From assembly GCF_921293095.1 (NCBI RefSeq), contig NC_060251.1, positions 56,871,585-56,935,584 on the forward strand: 64,000 nt of DNA. The letters run 5' to 3'. Origin of the DNA: Ischnura elegans (taxonomy: Eukaryota > Arthropoda > Insecta > Odonata > Coenagrionidae). Within the stretch, counting starts at the first letter, position 1. Every line of letters begins with the position of its first letter. The position numbers and the translations under genes are program-made. Below the pieces are notes generated by a model. That model was not told where the DNA came from and did not search any database. It saw only the letters and a list, made by a program, of their open reading frames with translations. Below, piece by piece: positions 43,950 to 55,079 of this stretch.

Positions 43950-44685
43950 CCATAAAGATCGCTTTACCACAACAATATAGTGTACTACACCAGCCATCAT
44001 CTGCCCTTATCTCCGAAATGATAAAAATTCCACTTGTGCCCCTTAGTTTCTAGGATCATCGTATGCCTATTTCGACAGTTTTTGGGATGGCACAGTCTAT
44101 CTCACCTCGGCGCTTATCCACTTAAAATTCCGTCACGCATAAAATGACCTGGTATTGCTTGAGCTGGCCACGTGCTCATTCCCTGCAATTCGCTATTTCC
44201 TCTCTCTAAATATCTTTCCAGTATATATTACGTCACTTGTCCTCCCTTACGTGTTATTCTTCACCTCTAATTCCCCCAACCACCTCTCCCTCTCTTTCAA
44301 CGCGAACCAAAAAACTCTTCGCGTATTCCACGGTGCATAACGCGTCACATAATCACCTCCGCGCCATTTTTTATCTCTTCCTTCCTCCTATATGCATGAA
44401 ATAATGGCGCACCTTTGGCGTGGTGCCTTTGTTGTCCACCTGGCAACCGTGTCCATTGTCGCCCACTCTTAACCGTCGTGGTTGCGACACTAGCTTGGGA
44501 ACCTTGACAATGGAGTGCGGACGCAGAGGAATAGTGTCCTCAAGGGCAATGCATCATGGCATTTTGTAGGCCTAGACAGGGAATCATACTTCATTACTGC
44601 TTTAGATTGATTGAGGACATAGTTGAGCTAATTAAGGACTTTATCTCGCTCGTATACCTTATAAGGGTTTCGTCAGCACAGAGCA
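43950..44685. other. Unassigned spacer
   Basis: CACTTGTGCCCCTTAGTTTCT at about 44,032 resembles a MITE-G terminus. A balanced-composition patch (44,380-44,560) has no open frame of note. Confidence 0.3.
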
Positions 44686-44689
44686 GTTA

Positions 44690-44733
44690 AGTACTGCCGT
44701 AGAGTAAGAATATACTTACTCTTATGGTATTGC
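44690..44733. repeat. Imperfect hairpin repeat (copy 1)
   Basis: CCGTAGAGTAAG (44,697-44,708) pairs with CTTACTCTTATGG (44,715-44,727). It is related to the perfect hairpin at 60,941-60,993 through the shared GTATTGC/GTATTAC-flanked core. Confidence 0.6.
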
Positions 44734-44999
44734 TATGAATTAAACTCGAAGTAAACATATACAAGTGCGATTTTCGCCTACTGAGCATTCCACCAACACA
44801 AAAATGGATAAATTTGAGATCACGTTAAGAATCTGATTAGCTGGATACGACAACATCGGTTTTCATGACGCAAAGTTTGATTGCAACCTTTTGCTTTGTT
44901 TACTGGGAGTCATTTCAGTTTTTTTTTAAATTTGTTTATTCGTCTATATTAATCCTGTCGCCTTCAAATCTTGTCCCCATTCGATAACTATTTCTTTCA

Positions 45000-45190
45000 A
45001 TTTTTCCAAACTATCGCAAGCTGTTCGTTGTCTTCAACGTCTTCACGGCCATCTTGGAAACGGTTATACCATTCAAAAATTTTTGTTTTACTTGTAGCAG
45101 ACTCTTCGTAGGTCTTTGTTAACATTCCATACACTTTACAATATTTTTTCCGCAAAATTTGGTACAAATTCTTTGATTCATTTATTTAAA
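45000..45190 (-). pseudogene. Mariner-type transposase N-terminal remnant
   Basis: The minus strand encodes MNQRICTKFCGKNIVKCMEC followed, after a frameshift and stop, by TKTYEESATSKTKIFEWYNR and FQDGREDVEDNEQ. This is the helix-turn-helix (HTH_48-type) DNA-binding region of mariner transposases (consensus ...KFC.K.GK...E....K..Y...A.S...V..WH..FKEGREDVEDDERSGRP). The catalytic DD(D/E) domain does not follow: a stop comes at about 45,000. No terminal repeats were located. The gene is dead. Confidence 0.75.
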
Positions 45191-45542
45191 ACACGAAAAT
45201 CGCCGAGCTCTTAAAGGTATGGCTAACCGTAGCGTCTGCCACAGACAAAGTTTCTTTTCAAAATTACCTCAGGGGCATGTAATGTATTAAATTGAAATTT
45301 GACTATCGGACACTCCAACACAAATCGTAAAGTCGTCTGTCTAAAACAAGGATATATCTCAAATAATGTCAACATCTTTCCGGAGAGATATCGTTGAATA
45401 GTATATTAAATTATGCAGAAAGATATCACACTATCCTCTTAATTTATTTCAAAACTCTACTTCACATGTTTCGATTGGCTTACAATCATCATAAAATACT
45501 TTTAGGATATGAACTCGTATTTCCGTTGTTCGAACTTGCTGC

Positions 45543-45835
45543 CACTTAGGTATTTGTACTTATTTAAAGTCTTAAAATTGTTTTATGCCAGAAGTGGGAA
45601 TATGCCGAATGTGTCCGGTAAATATAATTAAAGGAGTGAGTCAATGTATCTAACTAACAGATCAAGATTAACTTTATATAAACCTTGTTTTTTCTGCATG
45701 GGGCCAAAGATATTTAATTCACTGCCCGCAGAAATTAAACGATTTTATTTCTCAAAAAAAATGTTGAGACTTGCCAAAGACAGGCTTTTCCTCATGAAAA
45801 AGTTGAACATTTATTTTGGTGTTATTTCATTATAA
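45543..45835 (+). pseudogene. Non-LTR retrotransposon C-terminal remnant
   Basis: A plus-strand frame reads LPLRYLYLFKVLKLFYARSG, NMPNVSGKYN, a TAA stop at 45,629-45,631, then LTNRSRLTLYKP, MGPKIFNSLPAEIKRF and a Lys-rich end. The order (LP.RYLY.FK.LK.FY.RSG ... P.I(F/W)N.LP.EIK) is the end of a reverse-transcriptase polyprotein of the I/Jockey type. It differs from LINE-D, LINE-E and LINE-L in this window, so it represents a fourth LINE family. Confidence 0.65.
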
Positions 45836-46059
45836 CAATACCTATATAATAGTTAATGAATCAATACTTTTGAAATACATTAGTATTATTTTGTGGTGGC
45901 TCAATTCTGGGTTTATGACCTTGCAGACCACCTAAAGCTCCCTTTCATTTGTTTTTAGTAGCTCCACAATCAAAATTTTGGAAGTAAATGAATCATTTTT
46001 GTTATTTTTATGTGTAAAATACAATCTATGACCCCTCCAGTGATTGTTAGGAGTCCTCC

Positions 46060-46490
46060 ACTAAGTTCAGCTTGTGTAATTAGCATTCATTTTCCTTCGA
46101 GTTACGACACAACCAACTTTTTTGACCGTGACGGCTCGTGTTTTTCCCCATGACTTCTTGTCCTCCCGCTCCCCGTGTCTTCGATGTCCTTTGAACGCCA
46201 ACCTTGCTCGAGTCTTCACATCATGGCACTGTGTCACGCCTGTTTCATGGATGGACTGCCTGTAGTCCCTCATGGAACGGTCGTTAGCGCACCACGTTGA
46301 ATGTCCTGCTGCGTAACATTTCAGCCTCGCCCAATGATCGCCCTTGGAGAGTTCCCGGAGAGGCATTAGCCAACCCAAAGGGTGAGATTTTCGCCTGCGT
46401 TAATCTTTCCCTGCGGCTCTTTCCCGATATTTTACAGGTCCTTGACTCCCCTGCGGATAAAAAAAAAACGTTCCCGTGATTCAATAATAT
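46060..46490. other. GC-rich block with opposing ORFs (unassigned)
   Basis: The composition is balanced to GC-rich. Open frames are 103 codons (minus, 46,067-46,378), 66 codons (minus, 46,284-46,484) and 60 codons (plus, 46,297-46,479). Splice-like AAAGGGTGAG (about 46,376-46,385) and TATTTTACAG (about 46,429-46,438) occur on the plus strand. I recognise no protein. It may be a CpG island or a decayed gene fragment. Confidence 0.25.
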
Positions 46491-47055
46491 TTCCCGGCCG
46501 CGTTGGTATTTAGGTCAGTGGTTATGATTTTTTAAATACATCTTTCTTTGATTTTGAGGGTTGCTCATATTTTTCAAGGTTTTTTTCCTGTTATTTTGTC
46601 GGGTTTCTCATCCTTTACTTATTGATTATGGCGTTCATCAATGATTTCAATTGCAGCCATGAATAACAAAACGAGTCCATTTGGTAGGAATTTGTCATAA
46701 AATGTTTTTAAAAATTGCTTTGAAGCTACTGAGGATGTGATTTAAAAAAATAAATACGGAGTAAACAGAGAAATTATTTCCAATAAACGTAATAAATAAT
46801 GATTATATCCATTTCATTGCGAAAAATTAGAGCGATGGATTTGGATTTTTGAAGATAAGCATGATATGAGGTAGGTCTCCAAACTTTCCTGAATGGATAT
46901 GAACCGCTTTTGAATTCGCAGCTTCCATTCCTTTGAATTCTCCAGGCTCAGATTGTTCTTATTTTCGGAACATTTGCACTCCACCTGTATATATCCGATT
47001 TTCCCCGGAATGGCATTTGCTATGACTGGATAAATTTACGCCTATCCGGATGCAA
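46491..47055. other. Unassigned spacer
   Basis: I see no gene or repeat. Confidence 0.3.
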
Positions 47056-47059
47056 GATT

Positions 47060-47250
47060 CCGGAAAAATGTCCCATAGAGAGCATTTTATTAATAATACA
47101 ATATGCAGGAGCAATCCATATTTTTTTGTTTTGTTTTTTTTCCCCGCTATTTTTTTATAATTTGATTATATTCACGCATGCGATCGAATTGTTCGTCATT
47201 TTTCATGTCAGGTTTACATTGTATCGTTAGGTTTGGCCATTGTTAATAAC
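47060..47250. repeat. Dispersed repeat R2
   Basis: This is the inverted partner of R1 (38,228-38,414), sharing CATAGAGAGCATTTTATTAA, CGATCGAATTGTTCGTCATT and TTCATGTCAGGTTTACATTG. Confidence 0.65.
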
Positions 47251-47254
47251 TTTC

Positions 47255-49500
47255 AGTGACAATAATTGGGCATTTTTAATGGATTTAAATGGTACAGGCT
47301 ACCTTTAATGACCAACAGAGTGTATGAATGGCAAATATCACTCCGTAACTACTATTCTGAGCATAGATTATATAATTCTAACTTTAAGCTACCTTACAAA
47401 AATGTTGCCACTGAAAATATTGTTCACCATGAGAAGTTACCTATGCGAGTAATTATTTTTAAAATTGCCTTGTTGTAAAACCCGTTTAACACTGTGAAAA
47501 CTTGCTTCCCCTTGACGACGAGCTCTAGATTCTTGGTTCGAATTTTCTGATCTATATGATTTCCCAAGTTTTCCGAAATCTGCTGCCTATCGTAGCGGAG
47601 TTTTTGAGGGAAGGAAAAGAAAAAACAAATAAACCTCTCTGGTTTTATATTCAGTCATGGTCAATTTATAAATAAAATCTAAACCTGGCAAACGGTAAAT
47701 GTTAATTACCGAAGAATTATTGCGAGAAATGCTGCAAATAAATAAGTTACTTGTTAAAAGAATGTTCTACTTCGTCAAAGCCTCTGGAAAAAACTGCAGA
47801 ATAACAGCTTTTTGTCGTAGGCTAACTTACCTTGTGGGTATAAACATGTCAATACGTAACTGAATGCTTAATTAATCACTGAACCAAGATTTGTCAAAAA
47901 AGAGCGTGAATACCAAGTCACTGCTTATGAGTGCTAATCCAAGGTTGGTTTAATATTCACTGTTGTGTATCACTTTCTCAATTCACGGTTGATTCAAGGA
48001 TTGAGGATATTCATGCATTCAATTCCGCTGATAATCAAATCCGCATTACTTATTCATGCAAGTGATAATGAAAGCTAGGGTTCCAGAAGGGGCAAGAGTA
48101 GGGGAAAGGAAGGGAAGAAAATTCTAGAGTCTTGGACTCGGTTGGCCTCGTCTCCGACCGTCTAATGACTCCCAATCGAACTCATCTGCACGGAAGGACC
48201 ATGACATTAATCTTACGTTTCTAGCGAGATTTAATTTCGCGAAACGTGCGTCTGGATGTGATTCTTCTTTTTTCACTTGCTTCGAAGGTTGAGGTCTTGT
48301 ATCGGTTTGTTTAGTTTTTTTTCGCGACTAGTTTCCTGCTAGACATGTGTTAAATGTTATTTTCGGAAGAATTTCAAAATGTTTCTTTATCACTTTACCA
48401 TAAAAAATACCTCAGACTACTGACTGATTGGCTGGCTTATTCATGCAATTTTTTAGGGTGAACGAGACGAGATACGTCAAAAAGTCAAATGAATTCAAAA
48501 ATCAAGAAAAAAAACTGTATGGATACACTGAATTTTCTATCTGTTACAGTATTGCCAACTGCCTCTGGAGGGAATACTTGGGATGAACTATATGAGGTAC
48601 GAAAAAAGTCATAAATCGTCTGAAATCCTATGAAATACGTTCGAAACACTAAGTTTCCAATCAATTACAATATTGTCCACTGGCTTTATGCCTCTTCTTT
48701 TTTGAGGATTTGGGGGCAAAGAAAAATCGATGGTAATGAGGAATTTGAACATCGCGGAGAAACTTGTTAATGGCACTAAAGGCATTTTGGCAGCCATTAG
48801 TCCGGTATTATCGATACTTTATCTTTTTTGGTGACGTATTACTTGCTTAAAACTGTAATAATCACCTTAAAAAGTTTTGGACTTATTATAAAATAAACCT
48901 TAGTTAGTAACTCTTATCTGAATATTTACCTCGGATTCTCGGATCCATTTCTTCAATTGTAGAATCAGGGAAAAAACTGGTCTCCTCTACACAACCTTCA
49001 AATTTCAGGATTATAAGATCAGCTTTAAGGAGTAACGCGTCCTCAAAAAGGCAAAATACGACCCTTTAACATACGGCAACAATTGAAAAACTTACTGCTA
49101 ACACTCGACTTACCCTATAGTTCATCTTTCTTTCAAATGGAAGACTAAATGTTTCCATCAATAATATCATTTACGTGTACTTCGATTTGTTCAAATTTTG
49201 CTCATTCTCGATAAGGATCTCGGTGGCATCTTTGATCATTTATGATATGGATATTTAATTATCTATCATTAACCTATGCCTAATTTGACTTTATCGTCAT
49301 CCAAAACATAGCATCTTCTGTTTACGAGGCGGAATCAACATGGAAAGAAATGGGAATTAATTTTTTCGTGCTTCACATAGTAAAAGTTTATGTTTCTATG
49401 TAAAAAGAGCCTTAATAAATATTTAAAATCAAGCTATTGCGGGCTTGAGGAACCCTTGTATTTTCAGCTGAAATAAATCACCATTATCCATTTACAAAGA
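47255..49500. other. Unassigned spacer
   Basis: There is no gene. Positions about 48,505-48,680 hold two diverged copies of a segment with CACTGAATTTTCTATCTGTT / CACTAAGTTTCCAATCAATT and ACAGTATTGCCAACTG / ACAATATTGTCCACTG (offset about 115 bp). Frames at 47,266-47,478 and 48,609-48,797 lack domains. Confidence 0.35.
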
Positions 49501-49503
49501 ACT

Positions 49504-49562
49504 CAAATGGTAATTTTCACACTTTAATTCCAAAATTCAACAACCGACCCAGGTTTACACAT
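49504..49562. repeat. Foldback N2 (single arm)
   Basis: CAAATGGTAATTTTCACACT and CAACCGACCCAGGTTTAC match one arm of N1 (28,586-28,721). Confidence 0.5.
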
Positions 49563-50080
49563 CATCATGTTCTTTCATCATGGACATATCGAACATCCAC
49601 CAAATCAAACTAGAAGCGATTTTATGCAATCATCATTTTTTCCATAAGTTTCTGAATTTTAGCACTGTAATTTTGGGATGTATACGATAGGAATATTACC
49701 GTTACCAGCAGCCACTTTAGCAGCCACAACCAACTTGATATAAAAAATTACTCGTTTAAATCAGACATTGGTAAAAGGAAATTGATTTTTTTTTCGTTGA
49801 TACGGAAGAGTGGAGTCAGTCTAAGGTTATTTAGCACAGGTATAAGAACTGCTTTATTGTACTCAATTAATCTCAGTGCCGATTTTTAAAACTTGTTAAT
49901 TCTCTGCGTCTTCTATCTTTTGTGTACCTAAGGACATAGTGCACATATAGATCGGGGACTCAGCATATACAAGGAGCGGCAACATAATTACCTTTTTTCA
50001 AAACTTATTAAATCCCTCTGTATCGATCAGAAATTATTAACTTGTTTTTTATAATGTAGGCACATATCCAAATTTCTGTT

Positions 50081-50470
50081 TCATACAATTTTGAAGACCA
50101 AGCCATGTAGGTGACGTCCCCTATTCTCCAGACTCTGAGAAACCCGTTTCATGGCGTTTGTCATGGCTGTTACCAGCATATCAGGGGTTATGTTAGCAAA
50201 TTCATCCCGAATGTTGGTATTCAAAGCATGCAGGGTCCTTGGACTGTGAACACAAAAATGAGATATAAAAAAATCACAAGGGGCGAAATCAGGAGAGTGG
50301 GGTGGCCATTTCAAATTGCCCCCAGTTGAGATGAAGCGCTCAGGGAGGTGTTCCTTCGAAACAGCAATGCTCTTTGCTCTTGAAGTGTGAGCCAACTGAA
50401 CGACGCATGATGGTGATTGAATTTTGCAGAAACAAAACTTTATAGTCTCGTCTCTCCAACAAAACCACAA
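50081..50470 (-). pseudogene. Mariner-type transposase, C-terminal catalytic part
   Basis: The predicted product ends with AHTSRAKSIAVSKEHLPERF, ISTGG, WPPHSPDFAPCDFFISHF, then RTLHALNTNIRDEFANITPD and a C-terminal NRGRHLHGLVFK. The WPP.SPD..PCDFF block carries the third acidic residue of the mariner-type catalytic triad. The usual acidic residue before the A.HTSRA motif appears lost (VVQLAHT), so the frame or the residue is damaged. The first about 25 codons are not conserved and belong to the junction with the LINE. Transposase N-terminus and first catalytic Asp are absent. Confidence 0.75.
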
Positions 50471-50865
50471 GCGCTCCGCTACGACACTTCCACGGGCGTA
50501 CAGACAGCGTTACGCAGATGTTAAGCGAATTAGGCTGGGAGCCGCTGGAGACTCGGAGGCTGCGCGCTAGGCTTAGATTGCTTGAAAAATTGAGAGTGGA
50601 TATCTTTATGAGCGACACGGAGAACATAATATTAAAGCCACACTATATTTCCAGGTCCGTTAGAAGCGATAAATTAAGAGAGATGTTTTGCCGAACGGAT
50701 AGATATGGGAATTCGTTTTTCCCCCGAACCATAAAGGACTTTAATAAAATCTTGTCCCAACTTCGTAGAGCACTTCATTTTTTATACGTAGACGGCTGGT
50801 GTCCTAACACCCCCTGCCACATGCCTTTTAGGTGGCTTGCGGGGTATTATGTAGATGTAGATGTA
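50465..50865 (+). pseudogene. LINE-L 3' end inserted in the mariner-like element
   Basis: The translation gives RTDSVTQMLSELGWEPLETR, RLRARLRLLEKLR, then RSDKLREMFCRTDRYGNSFF and PRTIKDFNKI. These are the end of a Jockey/CR1-type reverse-transcriptase ORF, and the SVT.ML.ELGW..LE.RR and FFPRTI..(W/F)N motifs are diagnostic. The reading continues as an open frame to 50,895 only because the (ATGTAG)n tail and host DNA happen to be open. The 3' tail at about 50,848-50,867 has three GTAGAT/ATGTAG hexamers, a typical LINE microsatellite tail. It is 5'-truncated. Confidence 0.8.
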
Positions 50866-50929
50866 GACATCAACCGACTGAATGGCGCCCATTAAAAAAA
50901 AAGAAGTTATGTCGCCGCACCCTGTAGAA

Positions 50930-51762
50930 GATATGCATGGCCAGTTTTAAATTTTTGGCTCACTCAGGACTCTGTTCTAGTTTCCTTTAGATTTTCAGAA
51001 CTAATTGCCAAATTAGACAGATTCTTGCTCCCTCATTGTAATGGTTTATAGCTGTCAGTTTAAAGCTTTAATGAGAAAGTATGAATACATCCTCCGCTTG
51101 CTCCCGTAAAGTGCAAGATAAAATGCATTTGATTTATTCTCAATGCGTGCTGGGAAAACGACGGTTGATAACTTGCAAGTCATAATGGTAATAAAGATAT
51201 TTTTCTAGTCACCTAATCGTACCAGTTTTTCACAGTGAGCGTGGTAGTTCGTAGTTGGCAACTAGTCATGGCCTTCACGCATATTGGATATCGATAGATT
51301 TTCCCTCGCACCGACCAGTGTTCCGATGGACAGCGGACCCACATAGCGTCATATGCAATGGATTTTTCTGGATAAATATTATGAATTAACCACTTTCTAC
51401 GCTAGCCTTGAAATTTTTCACAGAGTTTACACAGTGAGGGAAACGAGCGATGCAAAACGTTAAGGTCCTGAGTAAATTTGCTCCCAACCTTGTAATTCAG
51501 TATCGCATTTACATAAATGCAGTAGACGTCCACGTAGCCAGGGGCCCTTATACCCTTCATCCTAGGAATTTTCCGATGTTGCGGAAACTGCCTTAGTTAA
51601 TGTAATAGCAAATGCAGATTACGCTAGGTAAAAATTAAGTACTGAATTTCGTAACACTGGAAGGACGGGATGGGTAATTTTAACCCAATAATCGAGATAG
51701 AAATGAAAATGGAACACGGATATTCCCCGAATTTGTGCAGTTTTATTTGTATGCACAGATAC
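50930..51762. other. Spacer with a P-type terminal relic
   Basis: CCACGTAGCCAGGGGCCC at about 51,532 resembles a P MITE terminus. TAGAAGGACGGGATGAGTAATTTTGACCC-like sequence at 51,658 and again at 52,180 shows that this P-flanking segment is repeated about 520 bp apart. There is no gene. Confidence 0.4.
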
Positions 51763-52048
51763 CGGTGGCGTAGCCAGGATTTTGAACTGAAAGGGGAGGG
51801 TTCAAGGGAGATTTCAGGACCCTTCCGGGGTGTATGGAAAACACCCCAGTGCAAGTAGGGGTCCTCCCCAGGGAAATTATTTGGAATTTTTGATGTTAAA
51901 AACGCGATTTTTCGAACTCAAGAACAGTAATTTTGTATGAGTATGTATTAGAAGTTATTTATAGAGGCCACGTAAGTCGTTTTTGGCGCATTTTTTAAAG
52001 GTGATAGTAACCCGGAAACTTCCCCCCTTTCCTGTGACTACGCCATTG
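51763..52048. mobile_element. hAT-type MITE P2 with 8-bp TSD
   Basis: The terminal CGGTGGCGTAGCCAGG pairs with the complement of the right end, CAATGGCGTAGTCACAGG. The flanking 8-mers ACAGATAC (51,755-51,762) and TTAGATAC (52,049-52,056) differ at two positions. It is 286 bp long, non-coding and from the same family as P1. Confidence 0.75.
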
Positions 52049-52059
52049 TTAGATACTGG

Positions 52060-53998
52060 AACAATCCACGTAGCCAGAGGGCTTTATCCCCTCCATACCC
52101 TAAAATTTTCACCCTTGAGCCAACTACCTGATTAAGTTGATGACGCTTTCTGTAATTGAAGAGTGGAATTCCGTAACATTAGAAGGACGGGATGAGTAAT
52201 TTTGACCCGATAATCATGCTCAAATTAAATCAATATTGAATACTACTTTAAACGTCAATATGATCCAACTTTATTTTACCTCTAGATAAAACTTTTTTAT
52301 CATTTTATTCTGAAGTTCCGCGGATTTGTGAGGTTTTATCCATAACACTAAATTATCAAATGTTGTAGAAAGAATATGAAGCGCTCCTTGTAATAGGAAT
52401 ATTTTAAATAGATTCTATGCCTACAAGAACGGCTAAGAACCATTCTAGGCCGTAAACTCTGTCTTCACTGAAATCAAGATTTCTTTCTATTTTGTTCTCC
52501 TACAGAACCCAGATGTTAATTTACAAAAAACTTAGATGCTATTTTCCTAAAATTTGAATTGAAATTAAATTCAATTTTTTAAATCTGTTAAAGCCTTTCT
52601 CCGAGATTAATCAATGTAATACATCATCAATACATAACATCGTAAACATAATAGATTTCAAAAAGTGGCATGCTCAACCGTTTCTTAGTGCTGAAAGAAG
52701 AAAATTAAAGTGCCTTAAGGTAAATATTAGAAATAGTTACGGAATAATAAGGGTTAAACGAAGCTGAGTATTTTTATTTTGCTTTTACTAAGATAAAAGC
52801 CTACGTCGTCTAATTAAGATTCGTATGCTAAAATCTGTCACTAAAAGTTGCGCATCAGCTGGAAATATTCCTGAGCATTTAGCAAGTTTGAAAGGAATGT
52901 GGTAGATGAACTCATTGAGATATTGATGAATGTAAAATTTTACGAAACGAAAAAAATGGCGCTATTTTTGGGGCTCAAAAATTCCGCCGATATCCTAAAT
53001 GGGAAAAAATCTTAAATATTTGAACTAGGGTACTTTACATTTTTCTTAATTTTGCGTGGCTTATTTCTCCTATTTTCCAAGGAGATCACAAGAGATTTCC
53101 TTATCCTATTCGGCATATCTTGGAATTCAGATTACGACATCATGGCGACGTTACGATGCCTTACGACTTGCCAAGGGAATTTATAACCTGCAGGGATTTC
53201 TCCGCACGAGTCTTTCAAGGACAATCAGCGGAGAGTAACAAAAATGCGATGATTGAATATTCCGTATCCGAGGCTTGACGATTTCCAATGCTTGGTAATG
53301 TTGCCATTTTATTCATAATTTGTGAAGTGCCGTGCAGTTTTTTTCAATATTATTAGAATAAAACCAGCCCATACATTGATGCTAATTGCAGGGTTATAGC
53401 ATAACATCAAATATCAGAGATTTATCTATCAGCTTTTTGTTAGTCATCTTGAATTCTCAAGATATCGTTATACGTTTTGTAAAATATAAGCAAGTGGTAT
53501 TTCATGCTAATAATTGATCATCAATCATAATTAATATAAAATGGTTAATCAAGTGGCCATTAGATTACCCCAATCCGATCCGATAGATCGGATGCTTCAA
53601 TCGAATATCTGTATTTCACCGAAAAAAACCGTCATTGTAGCGGTGACTCACTAAGAATCTAAGAAACTGCAATGATTGGTAATAGACATGTCAAAGTAGA
53701 ATAAATATTTAGCATTAAACATGTTTTCGATAGGAAATCATGTCAAATGGCTGCAGAGTAATTTTTCCGTTTTCCTCCTCCACTGGTATTCAATTTTCCA
53801 ACGTAGGGAAAAATAAGGGTCTGGCGTATGAAGATGCACATCGATTTTTGACGAATTATTGTGGTTCATCAGCCATATAAATGCCTTTGGAGTGAACTGA
53901 TATATTTCCTTCAGTTTTTTGCAATGACGCGAATGTAATTCAAGTGAAAAATCTGTAGTAAATACATCATCGAAGTGTGAGTTGTCCAAGGGGAGGAA
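52060..53998. other. Unassigned spacer
   Basis: A further P-type relic starts at about 52,069 (CACGTAGCCAGAGGG). A 94-codon minus frame (53,738-54,022) has no domain. There is nothing else. Confidence 0.35.
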
Positions 53999-54004
53999 CG
54001 GGCT

Positions 54005-54060
54005 GGCATGCGTGAGATTCACTCACCTGTGGCTTCGCCAGAGGGAAATCAACCCTCAGC
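54005..54060 (+). repeat. Possible SINE-B body fragment
   Basis: GTGAGATTCACTCACCTGTG and GCTTCG...CCCTCAGC resemble the SINE-B body (TTTACTCGCCTGTGGCTTAG ... ACCCTGAC). The match is short. Confidence 0.3.
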
Positions 54061-54341
54061 TATCCTTACATATCATTGTATTGATTATTGATTACTTGTG
54101 GGGATATCCATGAAAATATTCTTTATTACTGTAATTGCTAATTTCCGTAAGCTATAATGAAATCCAATACCGGTATAAGTGCAGGTAAATGACTATTTTT
54201 ACTCTCGTAAAATTTCATTTTAAGCCGAGCTGGTTGTAAAATGTAACCGTGGTGATCGATAATAATTTTACCCTGGGAAAAGATGTTTGAGGCATAACTT
54301 CGGTAAGCCTCCCAATGAAGTAAGAAAAAAAGGTTTAAATT

Positions 54342-54608
54342 GTGCGTTCCATATTTTATTTTAATGCATTAACGAGTTATGACCAAAAATGCCACCAAGT
54401 AGTTAGCATTGACCCTTATGGGATTGTCAATGTTTTGGTAAAAGTGGGCGAAGTGGGCGTGACCAATCCTACCCTTGCAACCCTATTTCTACCACACGTC
54501 GCCCAACGCTTGAAACCAGTGTTGCCCCCTCCAGCATATCTTAACCTCCTTGGTTTAAACGACTATCGTAACCAGCAATATACAAACATTTTGACCGTAG
54601 GTATGTGA
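54342..54608 (+). CDS. Unrecognised 88-codon ORF
   Basis: It includes YGIVNVLVKVGEVGVTNPTL and LPPPAYLNLLGLNDYRNQQY. The latter half is less AT-rich than its surroundings. There are no splice-like edges or known domain. It could be a fragment of an unrecognised gene or chance. Confidence 0.12.
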   Translation: MRSIFYFNALTSYDQKCHQVVSIDPYGIVNVLVKVGEVGVTNPTLATLFLPHVAQRLKPVLPPPAYLNLLGLNDYRNQQYTNILTVGM

Positions 54609-54724
54609 GTACGAATCCTTAATTTAACTAATCGGGTCACGTAATCGTAGTGATGTTCTGAGGTGTATTTGTCTTACTAATGTGACCATTTTTTGTTTTA
54701 CATACTCACTCAATGTTTCAATCA

Positions 54725-55075
54725 CAAGGTTGGTGAAGATAGGTAAATGTAGAGCTCATTTCAGAGTAAGCACCTGAGTATTGTGCTTATTCGTTCATGT
54801 AACCATGTAAATCAAAGTACTTTTCCTTATCTATTACTGTGCTACGAATTATGCCACGGTCTCTTACAGGTGAATTTAGAGTTCATCCCGAGGTTGGTGA
54901 AGATAGGCAAATGTAGACTCATCGCAGACTAAGCACCTGAGCGTGTGAACAACACACATTCAGTTCCTTTCCCTCCGCAGCCTAGTGATTGCGAGTGTTT
55001 TTTTTAGTTTGAAGTTCTTCGGAGGCATAATAGACATTTGAACTCGAAACTTCTCGGATACTAAGCACCTCGTTT
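54725..55075 (+). repeat. Degenerate ~165-bp tandem repeat
   Basis: AAGGTTGGTGAAGATAGGTA at about 54,728 and GAGGTTGGTGAAGATAGGCA at about 54,891 start two units, each continuing with AAATGTAGA.CTCAT, CAGA.TAAGCACCTGAG. A third, diverged piece (GACATTTGAACTCG ... ACTAAGCACCTCG) lies at about 55,030-55,075. Confidence 0.6.
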
Positions 55076-55079
55076 TCAA

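Larger units (their letters stand above)
49970..50924 (-). mobile_element. Mariner-like transposon with TIRs, carrying a LINE insertion
   Basis: The termini CAAGGAGCGGCAACATAATT (left) and, complemented, CAGGGTGCGGCGACATAACT (right) match at 15 of 20 positions. They are flanked by TA at 49,968-49,969 and 50,925-50,926, as expected for Tc1/mariner. It contains the C-terminal half of a transposase (50,081-50,470, minus) and a LINE-L 3' fragment (about 50,465-50,865, plus) that replaces the region where the transposase N-terminus should be. The element is inactive. Confidence 0.75.

Noticed and set aside
50518..50895. Complete 125-residue gene
   Set aside because: It is only the C-terminal end of LINE-L plus its microsatellite tail and host DNA; the first Met is internal to the LINE frame.
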